From Dyadobacter pollutisoli (GTDB lineage Bacteria > Bacteroidota > Bacteroidia > Cytophagales > Spirosomataceae), in NCBI RefSeq assembly GCF_026625565.1, contig NZ_CP112998.1, positions 6,298,501 through 6,362,500 of the forward strand: a stretch of DNA of 64,000 nt. Reading direction: 5' to 3'. Positions 1 to 9,145 of the stretch are shown piece by piece; the stretch's first letter is position 1, and every line of letters begins with the position of its first letter. A model generated the notes under the pieces. That model was not told the origin of the DNA and ran no database searches. It saw only the letters and a program-made list of their open reading frames with translations. The position numbers and the translations under genes were made by a program.

Positions 1-68
1 TCCGTAGCGTCAACGATCCCCATTTTTACGTTAGTACCGCCCACGTCTATACCGAGGTATTGTTCCAT
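1..68 (-). CDS. ROK-family sugar kinase/regulator, N-terminal fragment
   Basis: The reverse strand starts at ATG 68 and reads MEQYLGIDVGGTNVKMGIVD before leaving the window. The DxGGTxxK stretch at residues 8-14 is the phosphate-binding motif at the N terminus of ROK-family proteins (glucokinases, other sugar kinases and NagC-type repressors). Only about 22 residues are present, so enzyme and repressor cannot be told apart. The ATG start directly before a conserved N terminus supports this as the true start. The gene lies head-to-tail with the SDR gene, in the same direction and 73 bp downstream of its stop. Confidence 0.75.
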   Translation of the reverse strand, partial: MEQYLGIDVGGTNVKMGIVDAT

Positions 69-141
69 GAAATGAAATATGGGTTTAATAAATAATTTTA
101 AAAATGCGGCAATTTAGTAAAATTGCTCTATTCTTTACTAA

Positions 142-852
142 TCAATCCAAATCTCCAAGCTGTGGCCGGATTAAAATTTCTTCCATCACGGCACGCGGGG
201 AAAGCGAGTAAGCGGCCCAAATGGCGTCAGCTACATCTTTCGGATCGATAAAACGTTCCTCCGGCAAATCCACACCTTTCCAGCTGTCCGTTAAGGTAGC
301 TCCGGGGAGCACAGCGGTCACTTTCACGTCATGAGGCTCCATCTCTACACGGAGTACCTTTGTCATGCCGTAGAGCGCAAATTTGGAAATACAATAGGAC
401 CCGCCATTGGGATAAGCCATAATGCTCGCCGTTGAGCAGATGTTAAAAATGTGCCCTTTCCGGTTCGCCATCATGTCGCCGACAAAACCTCTTGTGAGGT
501 GATATGCGCTGTAAACGTTGGTCTCCATTGTTTTTTCCAATGTGCCTTCGGATTCATTATGGACCTGCCCGGGAATAAATACGCCCGTATTGTTGATAAG
601 TACCTCTGTAAATCTGTTTTTTGATTTGACAAAATCCAGAAATGCATCCACATTGGCCCGCAGGGAAAGATCAGCCGGTAAATAATATAATGTTGAATCG
701 CCAAAAAGGCCTTTCATTTCTTTTTCAAGATCTTCCAGGTCATGAAGGTTTCTCGCACAGGTAATTATGTCAAAACCACCGCTCATGAACCGTTCAATTA
801 GCGCTTTGCCTATTCCTTTTGTCCCGCCGGTTACTACCGCTAATGGATTCAT
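142..852 (-). CDS. SDR-family NAD(P)-dependent oxidoreductase
   Basis: This 236-residue protein has the length of a classical short-chain dehydrogenase. The glycine-rich nucleotide-binding motif TGGTKGIG is at residues 8-15, an NNTG motif follows near residue 88 (usually NNAG), and the catalytic Ser140, Tyr153 and Lys157 (YCISK) are all present. It is expected to be a soluble Rossmann-fold NAD(P)H-dependent carbonyl/alcohol oxidoreductase. The substrate cannot be predicted. It diverges from the MlaE gene, with about 60 bp between the start codons. Family assignment is secure and the specific reaction is unknown. Confidence 0.85.
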   Translation of the reverse strand: MNPLAVVTGGTKGIGKALIERFMSGGFDIITCARNLHDLEDLEKEMKGLFGDSTLYYLPADLSLRANVDAFLDFVKSKNRFTEVLINNTGVFIPGQVHNESEGTLEKTMETNVYSAYHLTRGFVGDMMANRKGHIFNICSTASIMAYPNGGSYCISKFALYGMTKVLRVEMEPHDVKVTAVLPGATLTDSWKGVDLPEERFIDPKDVADAIWAAYSLSPRAVMEEILIRPQLGDLD

Positions 853-914
853 TTTTCTGATTACTTCTTTTTTTGCCTAATTTCCCCGAAAATATTGAAT
901 ACAATCTAGATATC

Positions 915-1643
915 ATGTCTGTAATCGGGAAATACTTTATTTTTTTAGGGACATTGTTCGGGAAAGGGGAAAAATTGTCGGTTTACTGGCGCAGGCTGAT
1001 GGAGGAATGTGTGGGTATAGGAGTGAGCTCGATATTTATTGTTGCGATCGTCTCTACATTTATAGGCGCAGTATCCTGCATTCAAACAGCATATAACCTG
1101 GTTAGCCCCATTATCCCTATTTCCACAGTGGCCCTGATCGTTCGGGATATGGAAATACTCGAACTCGCGCCTACCATTACCTGCATCGTGCTCGCAGGGA
1201 AAGTAGGCTCCAACATTGCCAGCGAATTAGGTACCATGCGCATCACCGAGCAGATCGACGCACTGGAAGTAATGGGGATCAATTCGTCGTCCTATCTGGT
1301 GCTTCCGAAGGTGATTGCAGCGATGTTTACATTCCCGATGCTCGTTATTTTTTCGGCATTTCTGGGTATTTTAGGGGGTTATCTGGCTGGTACGCTGACG
1401 GGCGTGATCACGGAAAGGGATTATTTGTACGGGATCAGGGATTCATTTGTGCCGTATAACATTTTCTTTATGTGTGTCAAACCGCTGGTGTTTGGGTTTT
1501 TAATTGCCACAATATCTTCATTCAAAGGATTTTTTACGGAAGGTGGAGCGTTGGAGGTAGGTAGGTCAAGTACAGAAGCGGTAACGAACAGCTGTATATC
1601 CATTCTTATCGCGGATTATCTGTTAGCCCAACTGTTATTGTAA
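915..1643 (+). CDS. mlaE: MlaE-family ABC transporter permease
   Basis: This integral membrane permease belongs to the MlaE/YrbE family, which moves phospholipids between inner and outer membrane. The body contains the conserved stretch GTMRITEQIDALEVMGI and several hydrophobic segments. A TTG start at 873 is open, but the ATG at 915 (MSVIGKYFIFLGTLF) matches the usual N terminus of these permeases and gives 242 residues. The ATPase gene follows 46 bp downstream on the same strand, so the two are probably one operon. The substrate-binding MCE protein (MlaD), often the third gene, is not next to them. Confidence 0.85.
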   Translation: MSVIGKYFIFLGTLFGKGEKLSVYWRRLMEECVGIGVSSIFIVAIVSTFIGAVSCIQTAYNLVSPIIPISTVALIVRDMEILELAPTITCIVLAGKVGSNIASELGTMRITEQIDALEVMGINSSSYLVLPKVIAAMFTFPMLVIFSAFLGILGGYLAGTLTGVITERDYLYGIRDSFVPYNIFFMCVKPLVFGFLIATISSFKGFFTEGGALEVGRSSTEAVTNSCISILIADYLLAQLLL

Positions 1644-1689
1644 AAGCATTAGTCCAAGCCGCCGGGATAGTTACAACAAGATCAAAAAG

Positions 1690-2436
1690 ATGATTGAAGT
1701 AAATAATATAGCCAAAGCTTTTAACGGTAAGGAAGTTCTAAAGGGAATATCTTCAAAATTCGAAAAGGGACAGACCAATTTGATCATAGGTGGCAGCGGA
1801 ACCGGAAAAAGTGTTTTGCTGAAGTGTATGATCGGCCTCGTCAAACCCGACGGGGGTAGTGTGTTGTACAATGGTCGCGACTTTTACAATTGCGATAAGG
1901 AAACACAGCAGTCAATCCGGCGTGAAATGGGCGTATTGTTTCAGGGGGGTGCGCTTTTCGATTCCAAAACAGTAGAGCAGAATGTCCGTTTTCCGTTGGA
2001 TATGCTCACCGAGCAGACTATGCAGGAGAAGCAGGAGCGCGTGGCATTTTGTTTACAGCGTGTGGGGCTGGAAGCGGCCGCCAAAAGAATGCCTTCTGAG
2101 ATCAGTGGAGGGATGAAAAAAAGGGTGGGTATTGCCCGTGCGATTGTGATGAACCCTATGTACCTTTTTTGTGATGAACCTAACTCCGGCCTCGATCCGC
2201 TTACTTCTGTTAAAATTGATGAACTGATCAAGGAAATAACCGAAGAGTACCAGATCACGACCATTATCATTACGCATGATATGAACTCGGTGATGGAGAT
2301 CGGGCAAAACATCATGTTCCTTTATCAGGGTAGCAAGCTCTGGGAGGGCGTCAACACGGAGATCACCAAGACAGTCGTACCGGAATTAAAAGAGTTTCTA
2401 TTCTCCAATAAATTGCTCAGGGAAATGCAGCCCTAG
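1690..2436 (+). CDS. mlaF: MlaF-type ABC transporter ATP-binding protein
   Basis: This 248-residue cytoplasmic ATPase pairs with the preceding permease. Walker A is GGSGTGKS (residues 34-41), the ABC signature reads SGGMKKR, and Walker B is LFCDEP followed by NSGLDP. The signature with methionine and paired lysines is typical of the MlaF subfamily. It should power retrograde or anterograde glycerophospholipid transfer together with MlaE. The stop lies 4 bp from the stop of the convergent flippase gene, leaving no room for a separate terminator. Confidence 0.88.
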   Translation: MIEVNNIAKAFNGKEVLKGISSKFEKGQTNLIIGGSGTGKSVLLKCMIGLVKPDGGSVLYNGRDFYNCDKETQQSIRREMGVLFQGGALFDSKTVEQNVRFPLDMLTEQTMQEKQERVAFCLQRVGLEAAAKRMPSEISGGMKKRVGIARAIVMNPMYLFCDEPNSGLDPLTSVKIDELIKEITEEYQITTIIITHDMNSVMEIGQNIMFLYQGSKLWEGVNTEITKTVVPELKEFLFSNKLLREMQP

Positions 2437-2440
2437 TCTT

Positions 2441-3943
2441 CTATTTTTTGTTTAAAAAAGGAATATTCTTTCTTTCTATCAAAAATGCAACGCCCGAAAA
2501 GATGGCGAGTATCAGCATGTGAACAGGTACTGAGATCAGCAGATTGTCAATCTTGAACAGGGTTGAGGCGTATATCAGAAGCGTACCCGCTCCAATGTAT
2601 CCCAAAGCGGAGGTAACGTCGTAGGGGACAGGATAATACTTTTGTCCAAAATAATAGCAGCAAGCGAGCATTGTGAAACCTGACAATGCAAAAGCAATTG
2701 CAAAGCCTAAATAGCCAATTTCCGGAACGAGCAGGAAGCTACTAAGAATAGTGATCAGCGCACCGGTCAATGTGAGCCAGGTTCCATACTCTGTCTTGTC
2801 GGTGAGCTTGAACCACGTTGCCAGGTTGTAATAAATCCCCAGAAACATATAGCCCGCCAACAGCCACGGAACTACCGACAAGCCTTCATGGTAGATCTTT
2901 TGTTTCAGGAATAATTCCGCAAACAAATCCAGGTTCAGGCATATGCCTACCCACATGACCACACATATGATGGTAAAGTATTTGGTAACTTTTGCAAATA
3001 CCTCCGGCGCATTCTTGTCTTCACCTTTGGAAAAGAAAAAAGGCTCGGCAGCATATTTGAATGCCTGAATGGCCAGGTTCATGAAGATCGACAACTTATA
3101 GCACTGTACGTAAATACCAATCGCCTGTTTGCTGGTACGGCCCGGGTAAAAATCTCTGGGAAGGAGAAACTGAATGAACGCGCGGTCGAAAAGCATGTTT
3201 ACAACGCCCCCCGCATTCATGACCAGGATAGGGAAAGCATACACCCATACCGGCTTGAAAAGGGTTTTATCAAATACAAACCTGAAATCCGAGAATTCTT
3301 TCCGTAAAAGCCAGAAAAACAGCAAATTGGCGATGAGGTTGGCCATGATAATGTAATCCGGCGCATGCATCGGATCGTAGAAAATGGCAATAGCAGGTTT
3401 GAGAAAAGCTAAATATTCACCTGTGTAAATGTCTTTGCAAACAATGAGGAAGAATAAGTTAAGGAAAATGTTAATCAGGATGTTGGTAACCCTGATGATC
3501 ACAAATTTTTTCCCTTTCCCTTCCAGCCGCAGCCTTGCAAAAGGAATGGAAACAATGCCATCAATAGCCATAATGACCGCAAACATCCTGACAATCGAGA
3601 CACTTTCCGGGTATTTGATAAATTCGGCAGCGCTTTCTGCAAAAACAAAGATTAGTCCTGAAAAGAACACACTGACCAGAATCACTGCGCTGAGGATGAG
3701 ATTATAATATTGTTTCCGGTTGGTTTCTTGCCTGGCAAACCGGAAAAATGCAGTTTCCATGCCAAAGGTATACAGTACCATCGCCAATCCGGCGTAGGCA
3801 TAAAGTTGGCCCTGGGCGGCAATTTGTTCAGGTTCAAAAAGTTTGGTGTGAAGTGCGACCAGCAGGTAATTCAGGAAGCGGCCCAGCATGGTACTGATAC
3901 CGTATGTCGCGGTTTCGCTGGCCAGTTTTTTTAATACACTCAT
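2441..3943 (-). CDS. Polysaccharide/oligosaccharide flippase (Wzx/MOP superfamily)
   Basis: This 500-residue polytopic membrane protein has about 12-14 hydrophobic segments along its whole length. Its N terminus (KKLASETATYGISTMLGRFL) resembles lipopolysaccharide or polysaccharide export proteins of the MOP superfamily. Such proteins flip lipid-linked oligosaccharides across the inner membrane. There are no sugar-biosynthesis genes beside it, so the substrate is unknown. It is transcribed away from the TetR gene side and converges with mlaF. Family call is confident, exact role inferred. Confidence 0.8.
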   Translation of the reverse strand: MSVLKKLASETATYGISTMLGRFLNYLLVALHTKLFEPEQIAAQGQLYAYAGLAMVLYTFGMETAFFRFARQETNRKQYYNLILSAVILVSVFFSGLIFVFAESAAEFIKYPESVSIVRMFAVIMAIDGIVSIPFARLRLEGKGKKFVIIRVTNILINIFLNLFFLIVCKDIYTGEYLAFLKPAIAIFYDPMHAPDYIIMANLIANLLFFWLLRKEFSDFRFVFDKTLFKPVWVYAFPILVMNAGGVVNMLFDRAFIQFLLPRDFYPGRTSKQAIGIYVQCYKLSIFMNLAIQAFKYAAEPFFFSKGEDKNAPEVFAKVTKYFTIICVVMWVGICLNLDLFAELFLKQKIYHEGLSVVPWLLAGYMFLGIYYNLATWFKLTDKTEYGTWLTLTGALITILSSFLLVPEIGYLGFAIAFALSGFTMLACCYYFGQKYYPVPYDVTSALGYIGAGTLLIYASTLFKIDNLLISVPVHMLILAIFSGVAFLIERKNIPFLNKK

Positions 3944-4030
3944 AATTGTTCAATCGGTTTTGCGCCATCAGGGCAGCAAAATCAGAGAAACAAATATAGG
4001 TTATGCAGAATGGTTTATTTTCAATTCATA

Positions 4031-4070
4031 AAAAAAGAGTCCTTCCGAATGGCCGGAAGGACTCTTTTTG
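4031..4070. terminator. Strong inverted-repeat terminator
   Basis: AAAAAGAGTCCTTCCG pairs with CGGAAGGACTCTTTTT across a 6-nt loop, giving a 16-bp stem with A and T tracts on both sides. It sits 11 bp beyond the stop of the TetR gene, which it should terminate on the minus strand. Confidence 0.85.
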
Positions 4071-4080
4071 TGTTTTTATA

Positions 4081-4686
4081 TCAGCTTCTGACGTCGACAA
4101 TAATCCGTTCGATGACTTTTTCTATCCGTTTCCATCCGTCGTCTGAATGAAGGTCAACATCTATCATTTTTTCACGATAGTCAGTAGAAATGGTCATGTA
4201 ATAAATGCCGGCTGTGAGAAATGTTACAAGTGCACTGGTGTCGTTGTAGTGGGGTAGATCTCCTATTTTACTCAAAATCCGTAATGCCACCTGGTTGCGG
4301 GCCTCAGACAGCATCGATTTGCCGGTCCCGATTTCCCACCTCAGCAGGTCGCGGGTAGCCTTGCGTTCACGTAGGTCATTCATAAAAGTGTGCATGAGGC
4401 CTGTCAGTACCTTCCCGCGTTCTTCGGGCGCGAGCTGCGGAATGTTGTCGATGTACTCGGTGCTGGTGGTAGAGGTATATTCGCCCGATTTTACATATTG
4501 CTCCATGAGCCCGTCGACGCTCTCGAAGTACCTGTAAATGAGTACTTTGTTTACGCCCGCCGTCCTGGCAATAAGATTCACGCCTACTTTTTCAGTACCG
4601 TGTTGCTCAATCACTTCGCCGACCGCACGGAGGATCTTACTCTTTGTCCGCTCTCGATCACGCTTTTTAACTTTGTCAATTTTCAT
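4081..4686 (-). CDS. TetR/AcrR-family transcriptional regulator
   Basis: This 201-residue protein has the N-terminal TetR helix-turn-helix at about residues 20-65 (VGVNLIARTAGVNKVLIYRYF). The C-terminal ligand/dimerisation domain is variable, as expected. It probably represses itself: a 9-bp inverted repeat lies about 34 bp upstream of its ATG. Neighbours are a flippase, transcribed in the same direction, and a tRNA gene, so there is no obvious divergent target and the ligand is unknown. Single-gene transcription is likely, closed by the strong terminator just downstream. Confidence 0.85.
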   Translation of the reverse strand: MKIDKVKKRDRERTKSKILRAVGEVIEQHGTEKVGVNLIARTAGVNKVLIYRYFESVDGLMEQYVKSGEYTSTTSTEYIDNIPQLAPEERGKVLTGLMHTFMNDLRERKATRDLLRWEIGTGKSMLSEARNQVALRILSKIGDLPHYNDTSALVTFLTAGIYYMTISTDYREKMIDVDLHSDDGWKRIEKVIERIIVDVRS

Positions 4687-4719
4687 ATGGGTGCCGTTTA
4701 GGTTAAAACATGGTAAATG

Positions 4720-4742
4720 TAATATTTCATATGGAAATATTA
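4720..4742. promoter_or_regulatory. Putative TetR autoregulatory operator
   Basis: The arms TAATATTTC and GAAATATTA form a perfect 9-bp inverted repeat around a 5-bp centre, 34 bp upstream of the TetR start codon. Size and position fit a TetR-dimer operator overlapping the promoter. This is inference from symmetry only. Confidence 0.5.
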
Positions 4743-4883
4743 TACGAGTAAAATATTATAAGTCACCATTTTTTCTATTTGGTAGCCTAAACTAGCACTT
4801 ATCGATAAAAACGCCTCATTGAAAGAGAAAAATGGGTATTTCGTCGACTAATTTGTATCGATTCTTAAAAAGGAAGGCATAAA

Positions 4884-4912
4884 AAAAGAGCTCACTTTCG
4901 ATGAGCTCTTTT
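4884..4912 (-). terminator. Terminator downstream of tRNA-Gln
   Basis: An 11-bp stem (AAAAGAGCTCA with TGAGCTCTTTT) surrounds a 7-nt loop. It lies 10 bp beyond the 3' end of tRNA-Gln, with a T tract on the minus strand. Confidence 0.8.
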
Positions 4913-4921
4913 AACTTACTG

Positions 4922-4992
4922 TTGGCCGACAAGGACTCGAACCCTGAATAAGACAACCAAAATGTCCTGTGTTACCATTACACCATCGGCCA
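4922..4992 (-). tRNA. tRNA-Gln (anticodon UUG)
   Basis: The minus strand folds into a cloverleaf. The acceptor is TGGCCGA/TCGGCCA, with the U1 typical of tRNA-Gln. The D arm is GTGTAATGGTAACAC, the anticodon stem is GGACA/TGTCT, and the 7-nt loop TTTTGGT gives anticodon TTG. The T arm contains GGTTCGAGTCC. The 3' CCA is not encoded, as is common in Bacteroidota. A terminator follows directly. Confidence 0.93.
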
Positions 4993-5057
4993 AAACCGTA
5001 AACAGTGGTGCAAAAGTAATACGGGGAGTTTAAGTTGTCAAGTATTTGGCAAAAAAA

Positions 5058-5936
5058 TTAAATGCTTTTTATTTCTGCCTGGCTTGAAATTTTCTTTACC
5101 AACCCCTGTAAAACCTTTCCCGGACCACATTCAATGAAGGTTTCGGCGCCGTCAACTACCATTTGTTCAACGGATTGCGTCCATCTTACGGGTGCAGTCA
5201 GCTGCGAGATCAAATTGGTTTTAATGACTGAAATTTCTGTCGCAGGTTTGGCATTTACATTTTGATAAATCGCACAGATCGGTGCCTGAAACTCGGCTGC
5301 ATGGATGGCCGACGCCAATTCTTCGCGTGCCGGCTCCATCAAAGGGGAGTGAAATGCACCTCCAACGGGTAGTATCAATGCGCGTTTGGCACCGGCGGCT
5401 TTTAACAATTCGCACGCTTTTTCAACGCCTTCGATCGTACCGGAGATCACAACCTGTCCAGGGCAGTTGTAATTCGCCGGAACCACAATCTCGTCGGTGA
5501 TCCCCGCACATACTTCTTCAATGATGTTGTCGGCAAGGCCTAGGATCGCTGCCATTGTGGACGGGCGGATCTCACAGGCTTTTTGCATGGCGTCTGCCCG
5601 TTTGGCTACCAGTGCAAGCCCGTCTTCAAACGATAATGCACCGGCTGCTACCAATGCGGAAAACTCGCCCAGTGAATGCCCTGCAACCATATTAGGAGCA
5701 AAATCGGTGCTGATCTTGGCAAGGATTACGGAATGTATGAAAATGGCGGGCTGGGTAACATTGGTTTGTTTGAGCTCCTCGTCGGTGCCTTCAAACATGA
5801 TTTTGGTTATATCAAAACCAAGTATCTCATTTGCTTTTTCAAACAAAGCCTTGGCTGAATCTGATGATTGGTACAAATCGAGTCCCATTCCTTTAAACTG
5901 GGAACCCTGGCCGGGGAAAATGTAAGCCCTTTTCAT
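5058..5936 (-). CDS. fabD: Malonyl-CoA:ACP transacylase FabD
   Basis: FabD loads malonate from CoA onto acyl carrier protein for fatty-acid elongation in the cytoplasm. Counting from ATG 5936 (MKRAYIFPGQGSQ, 292 residues), the nucleophile is Ser88 in GHSLGE and the catalytic His196 is in GGAFHSP. The N-terminal GQGSQ oxyanion-loop motif is intact. The frame is open 11 codons further upstream, but the MKRAYIFPGQGSQ start matches the family length. It is not next to other fab genes here and reads as a single-gene unit in the direction of the tRNA. Confidence 0.93.
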   Translation of the reverse strand: MKRAYIFPGQGSQFKGMGLDLYQSSDSAKALFEKANEILGFDITKIMFEGTDEELKQTNVTQPAIFIHSVILAKISTDFAPNMVAGHSLGEFSALVAAGALSFEDGLALVAKRADAMQKACEIRPSTMAAILGLADNIIEEVCAGITDEIVVPANYNCPGQVVISGTIEGVEKACELLKAAGAKRALILPVGGAFHSPLMEPAREELASAIHAAEFQAPICAIYQNVNAKPATEISVIKTNLISQLTAPVRWTQSVEQMVVDGAETFIECGPGKVLQGLVKKISSQAEIKSI

Positions 5937-5966
5937 ATTTACTGTGTTTAGATTATTCATAGTGAA

Positions 5967-5992
5967 CAAAAAGCCCGGCTGTTAACCGGGCT
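5967..5992 (-). terminator. Probable terminator after the first surface-protein gene
   Basis: A 7-bp GC-rich stem (AGCCCGG/CCGGGCT) with a 7-nt loop and a short T tract on the minus strand lies 41 bp beyond the stop at 6033. It sits between that gene and fabD. Confidence 0.6.
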
Positions 5993-6032
5993 ACAAAGGA
6001 AATACTTGATGACGAAAGAAAAAAGGTGGGCA

Positions 6033-8936
6033 CTACCTGAGCAACTGTACCCATCCTTTGATGGTAGTTGGCGTGGTTACTTTTTTAGATGATTCAAAAT
6101 AGATGGTCACCTCATAATAATACTGGCCGGCAGCCAGGTCTTTGCCTGAATTGGTTTTACCGTTCCAATTGATGTTGACATCTTTTGTAGAGAACACCTG
6201 CGCTCCCCATCTGTTGAAAGCCTTGAATTCAAGTGACTGAACAAATGCGGGACATTCATAAGGCTGGAAGACATCGTTTTTCAAATCACCGTTAGGGGTA
6301 AATACATTGGGCAGCACATACATCGGGCAGTTGTCTTTACAAACAAGGTTGCTCGGAGCGCTTTCACTTCCAAACCTGTTGACGGCTGTAACAAAGTAAC
6401 ATCCTGCAAAAGAAGTCAGCCCCTGATGATCGTAGGTAGTCGACAATGGCGAAGGCGGTGTGGTCACAGTAGCGATCAGGCCGGGTGTGTCGCCTTCGTA
6501 ACGGGCGTAGTATATTTTGTAAGCAAACACATTCGGGTCACAATCTTTGCCGCCTACTGACTGTGGGTAAGTCCATGCCAAATGATTTGTAAAAGTAGGG
6601 GAGTTGCAGAAAGCCTCGGGATGCGCCTGCAAGGAATCGCAATTGAGCGGGTCGAGCGTCAGTACCGGCGGGCAGGGCTTGGTAGTATCCGAAGAAGACA
6701 CACAAAGGATTTGCGAGAAATTGTAAAGTACAGCCGGTTTGATCTGGCTATTGTTATACGAACCCACTGTTTCTACTTTATAGCAATATGTCGAATCCTT
6801 GACAATGGTAATGTTGACAATCCCGTCGGCAGCATATTTGTCCGAACCATCATCTGTAAAAGTGAATGTTTGTGGTCCCTGCACGGTCACATCAGCAATG
6901 CGGTTGAAGGTGCCTGGCTTGGTTTTATCCTCACGGTACACCCTGTGTGTCCGGTTGGAATTGTCCCAGGGCACTAAGGCTGCCCATTTGATACCAACCT
7001 GGTTAGGCTGGGCCGCATTCTGTTCGAGGCGTACACTGCTGGCAGTTTCGGCATCATCCAGCTTGACAAGCTGTCCACCCTGGGTGTACCAGTATTCCAA
7101 TTTGTAGTTATAAGGGTTGACCAATGTGTTCAGGTTTCTGTCCACAAAGATGGTATCCGCCGCGCCTGGCGTCAGGTTGGTATTGATGGTGGCGATCTGG
7201 GTGAAGGCAGTACCGGTTTGTCCTACCGCCCTGAAAAGCCTGTACTGGGCAGGTAGTCCTGAGGATGCGGCTGGTTTGGTCCATTTAACAGTGATAACCC
7301 CTTTGGTTTCGCTGGTGGAATCAACGGTAACATTGGTAATAACCGGCATCAGCATAGGCAGGTTAAGGCAGAACTCATCGGAAGCAACGCTTTCCCCGCC
7401 ACCGATCAGGTTGCCGGGCTCATTGGCATTGGTACCAGGGCGCGGGAACTCGACCACCAGACGGTAGCTGTAAGAGACACCCGGGCGCAGCCCATTGCCA
7501 TTATCATTGTCCAGGTAAGTGGTTTCATTGACTGCGACACGACCAATTTCTTCATAGCCTGATCCTGCCGGAATACCGGTAATACATACATCTTCCGGAA
7601 TATCAGAGCAGCTTTCTCTTCTATAAATAACGATCTTAGCGCCGACAACCTGGCATTTATAAGCATCCCAGGTAAGGCGGTAGGCAGTACCCGCTGGATC
7701 GGTGGCGGCAACCGCTTTCAGTCCAAGTGGCTTGGGTCCATATACCCGAATGCTGAGGGTAGTCATATCGACAAGCTTGCGGAAAAGGGAGGGATTGGCA
7801 TTCGGTCCCGCGGCATCTTCTACCTTGAAAAGCACATCATAAGGTTCGAGCCTGATGTGGTTACAGGAAGTTTGCCAGGTAAACTGTCCGGTGACAGTGC
7901 CTTGTGAGCCTTGCTGAGCAACATTAAATTTGGCCAGGGCAGGAGTAATGAGTGAAGCTTGATATACCCCTCCTGTTGAAGTGAGGGTCAATTTATCGCC
8001 ATTCTTATCGGTAGCGTTAATCTGCTGGTTAATGAATGTACCTGCCTCGACGCAGATTTCCGGTAACGGGTCCACGAGTGGGCGATCGTTTCGGGCATCG
8101 TCGACAATGATCTGCATATCCCTGACTATTTGCCCGATCAAAAAACCATCCCGCCATTCCTCGACGACAAATGCGACGTTATAATAACCCTTCGTGACAG
8201 GAGCATCCCAGACGAGATCCCCTGTAATCTCATCCATACTAAATGTCGCAGGAGAAGCACCGGCCTCTGTTTGTCCCGGAGCGCCAATCTGGTTCGGATT
8301 AACATATTGCAGGTTAATACCGGCGCCATTTACACCACTTCTTTGCGGAGTAAACAAATGGTAGGCAAGGCTGTCTCCATCGGCATCAAAAGCACCTGGG
8401 TTGTGGATGTATCGCTGGCCAACTGCGGCAAGGTCAATGGGTGCATTCAGCAGTACCGGCGTCTGGTTAAGGCCAAAGTTCGCATTGATTTCCAGAATGG
8501 TACTTACATAGAAGTTCAGGTTCTGAGTAGGAGGAGGACCAATGTTCAGGATACCATTGTTCCTGTTGTCTTCTTCAAATGAAATCCTGTATGTAGCGGC
8601 AGTCGGGAATGTATAATTGATGATGTAGGTGTTCTGGGTCGTGTTATTGCCAATGTTGGGGATCGGCTGGATCCTTGGGGCTTCCAATACTACCGGAGTA
8701 CCGGTCGATCTTACGTTTCCAATCGTAAAGAAAACACTGTTCTGGGCGTTGGCCGCGCCTTCTCCATTTTGCATGTCAAAGTAGGCTGTCAGCTTGATTT
8801 CGTATCTGTGCGTTGTTGTTGATATTCTTCGGGCTGTGATTTCACCGGCACGAATGTGCGTTGCCATTACCTCATAACCACTACACAGAAAAGCCAGAAA
8901 AAGGGCAAGCGAGAAAATTTGTAAAACAGATCGCAT
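6033..8936 (-). CDS. Large secreted surface protein with gliding-motility (CHU_C/T9SS type B) C-terminal domain
   Basis: This 967-residue protein starts with a signal peptide (hydrophobic residues 5-20). It continues with PKD/cadherin-like and fibronectin-III-like segments, and ends at about residues 885-967 in the gliding-motility-associated C-terminal domain, marked by VFTPNGDLKNDVFQP, FNRWG and a final WVQLLR. That domain routes cargo through the type IX secretion system for surface attachment. The protein is probably a cell-surface adhesin or structural protein. The C-terminal half (from about residue 436) is nearly identical to the next gene upstream: about 6 replacements in 530 residues. 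Confidence 0.85.
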   Translation of the reverse strand: MRSVLQIFSLALFLAFLCSGYEVMATHIRAGEITARRISTTTHRYEIKLTAYFDMQNGEGAANAQNSVFFTIGNVRSTGTPVVLEAPRIQPIPNIGNNTTQNTYIINYTFPTAATYRISFEEDNRNNGILNIGPPPTQNLNFYVSTILEINANFGLNQTPVLLNAPIDLAAVGQRYIHNPGAFDADGDSLAYHLFTPQRSGVNGAGINLQYVNPNQIGAPGQTEAGASPATFSMDEITGDLVWDAPVTKGYYNVAFVVEEWRDGFLIGQIVRDMQIIVDDARNDRPLVDPLPEICVEAGTFINQQINATDKNGDKLTLTSTGGVYQASLITPALAKFNVAQQGSQGTVTGQFTWQTSCNHIRLEPYDVLFKVEDAAGPNANPSLFRKLVDMTTLSIRVYGPKPLGLKAVAATDPAGTAYRLTWDAYKCQVVGAKIVIYRRESCSDIPEDVCITGIPAGSGYEEIGRVAVNETTYLDNDNGNGLRPGVSYSYRLVVEFPRPGTNANEPGNLIGGGESVASDEFCLNLPMLMPVITNVTVDSTSETKGVITVKWTKPAASSGLPAQYRLFRAVGQTGTAFTQIATINTNLTPGAADTIFVDRNLNTLVNPYNYKLEYWYTQGGQLVKLDDAETASSVRLEQNAAQPNQVGIKWAALVPWDNSNRTHRVYREDKTKPGTFNRIADVTVQGPQTFTFTDDGSDKYAADGIVNITIVKDSTYCYKVETVGSYNNSQIKPAVLYNFSQILCVSSSDTTKPCPPVLTLDPLNCDSLQAHPEAFCNSPTFTNHLAWTYPQSVGGKDCDPNVFAYKIYYARYEGDTPGLIATVTTPPSPLSTTYDHQGLTSFAGCYFVTAVNRFGSESAPSNLVCKDNCPMYVLPNVFTPNGDLKNDVFQPYECPAFVQSLEFKAFNRWGAQVFSTKDVNINWNGKTNSGKDLAAGQYYYEVTIYFESSKKVTTPTTIKGWVQLLR

Positions 8937-9048
8937 AAATATGAGAGTCGAGCTAATTTAGATAGAGGTTGCCGCAGATATTACTACCCGCCAACTATTA
9001 TAAATCAACGAAAATTTGAATAAAAATGTGTGCTTACCGAATGAATAT

Positions 9049-9084
9049 AGTAAGTCATTTTGTAAACATACAAAACAACTTACT
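9049..9084. repeat. Imperfect inverted repeat between the tandem surface-protein genes
   Basis: Two 16-nt arms (AGTAAGTCATTTTGTA and TACAAAACAACTTACT, two mismatches) surround a 4-nt loop. It lies 62 bp beyond the stop of the upstream copy and 113 bp before the start of the downstream copy. There is no T tract, so it could be an operator or an RNA processing or attenuation hairpin. Function unknown. Confidence 0.4.
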
Positions 9085-9145
9085 AAATCATATATGAATT
9101 GTCATAATCTGGCCGTATGACAAATAGGGGGCATCTGGGAGGGGT

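Noticed and set aside
6582..7467. Plus-strand ORFs in the first surface-protein gene, mirrored at 9695-10580
   Set aside because: They recur only because the two genes are nearly identical there; they are antisense shadows without start signals.
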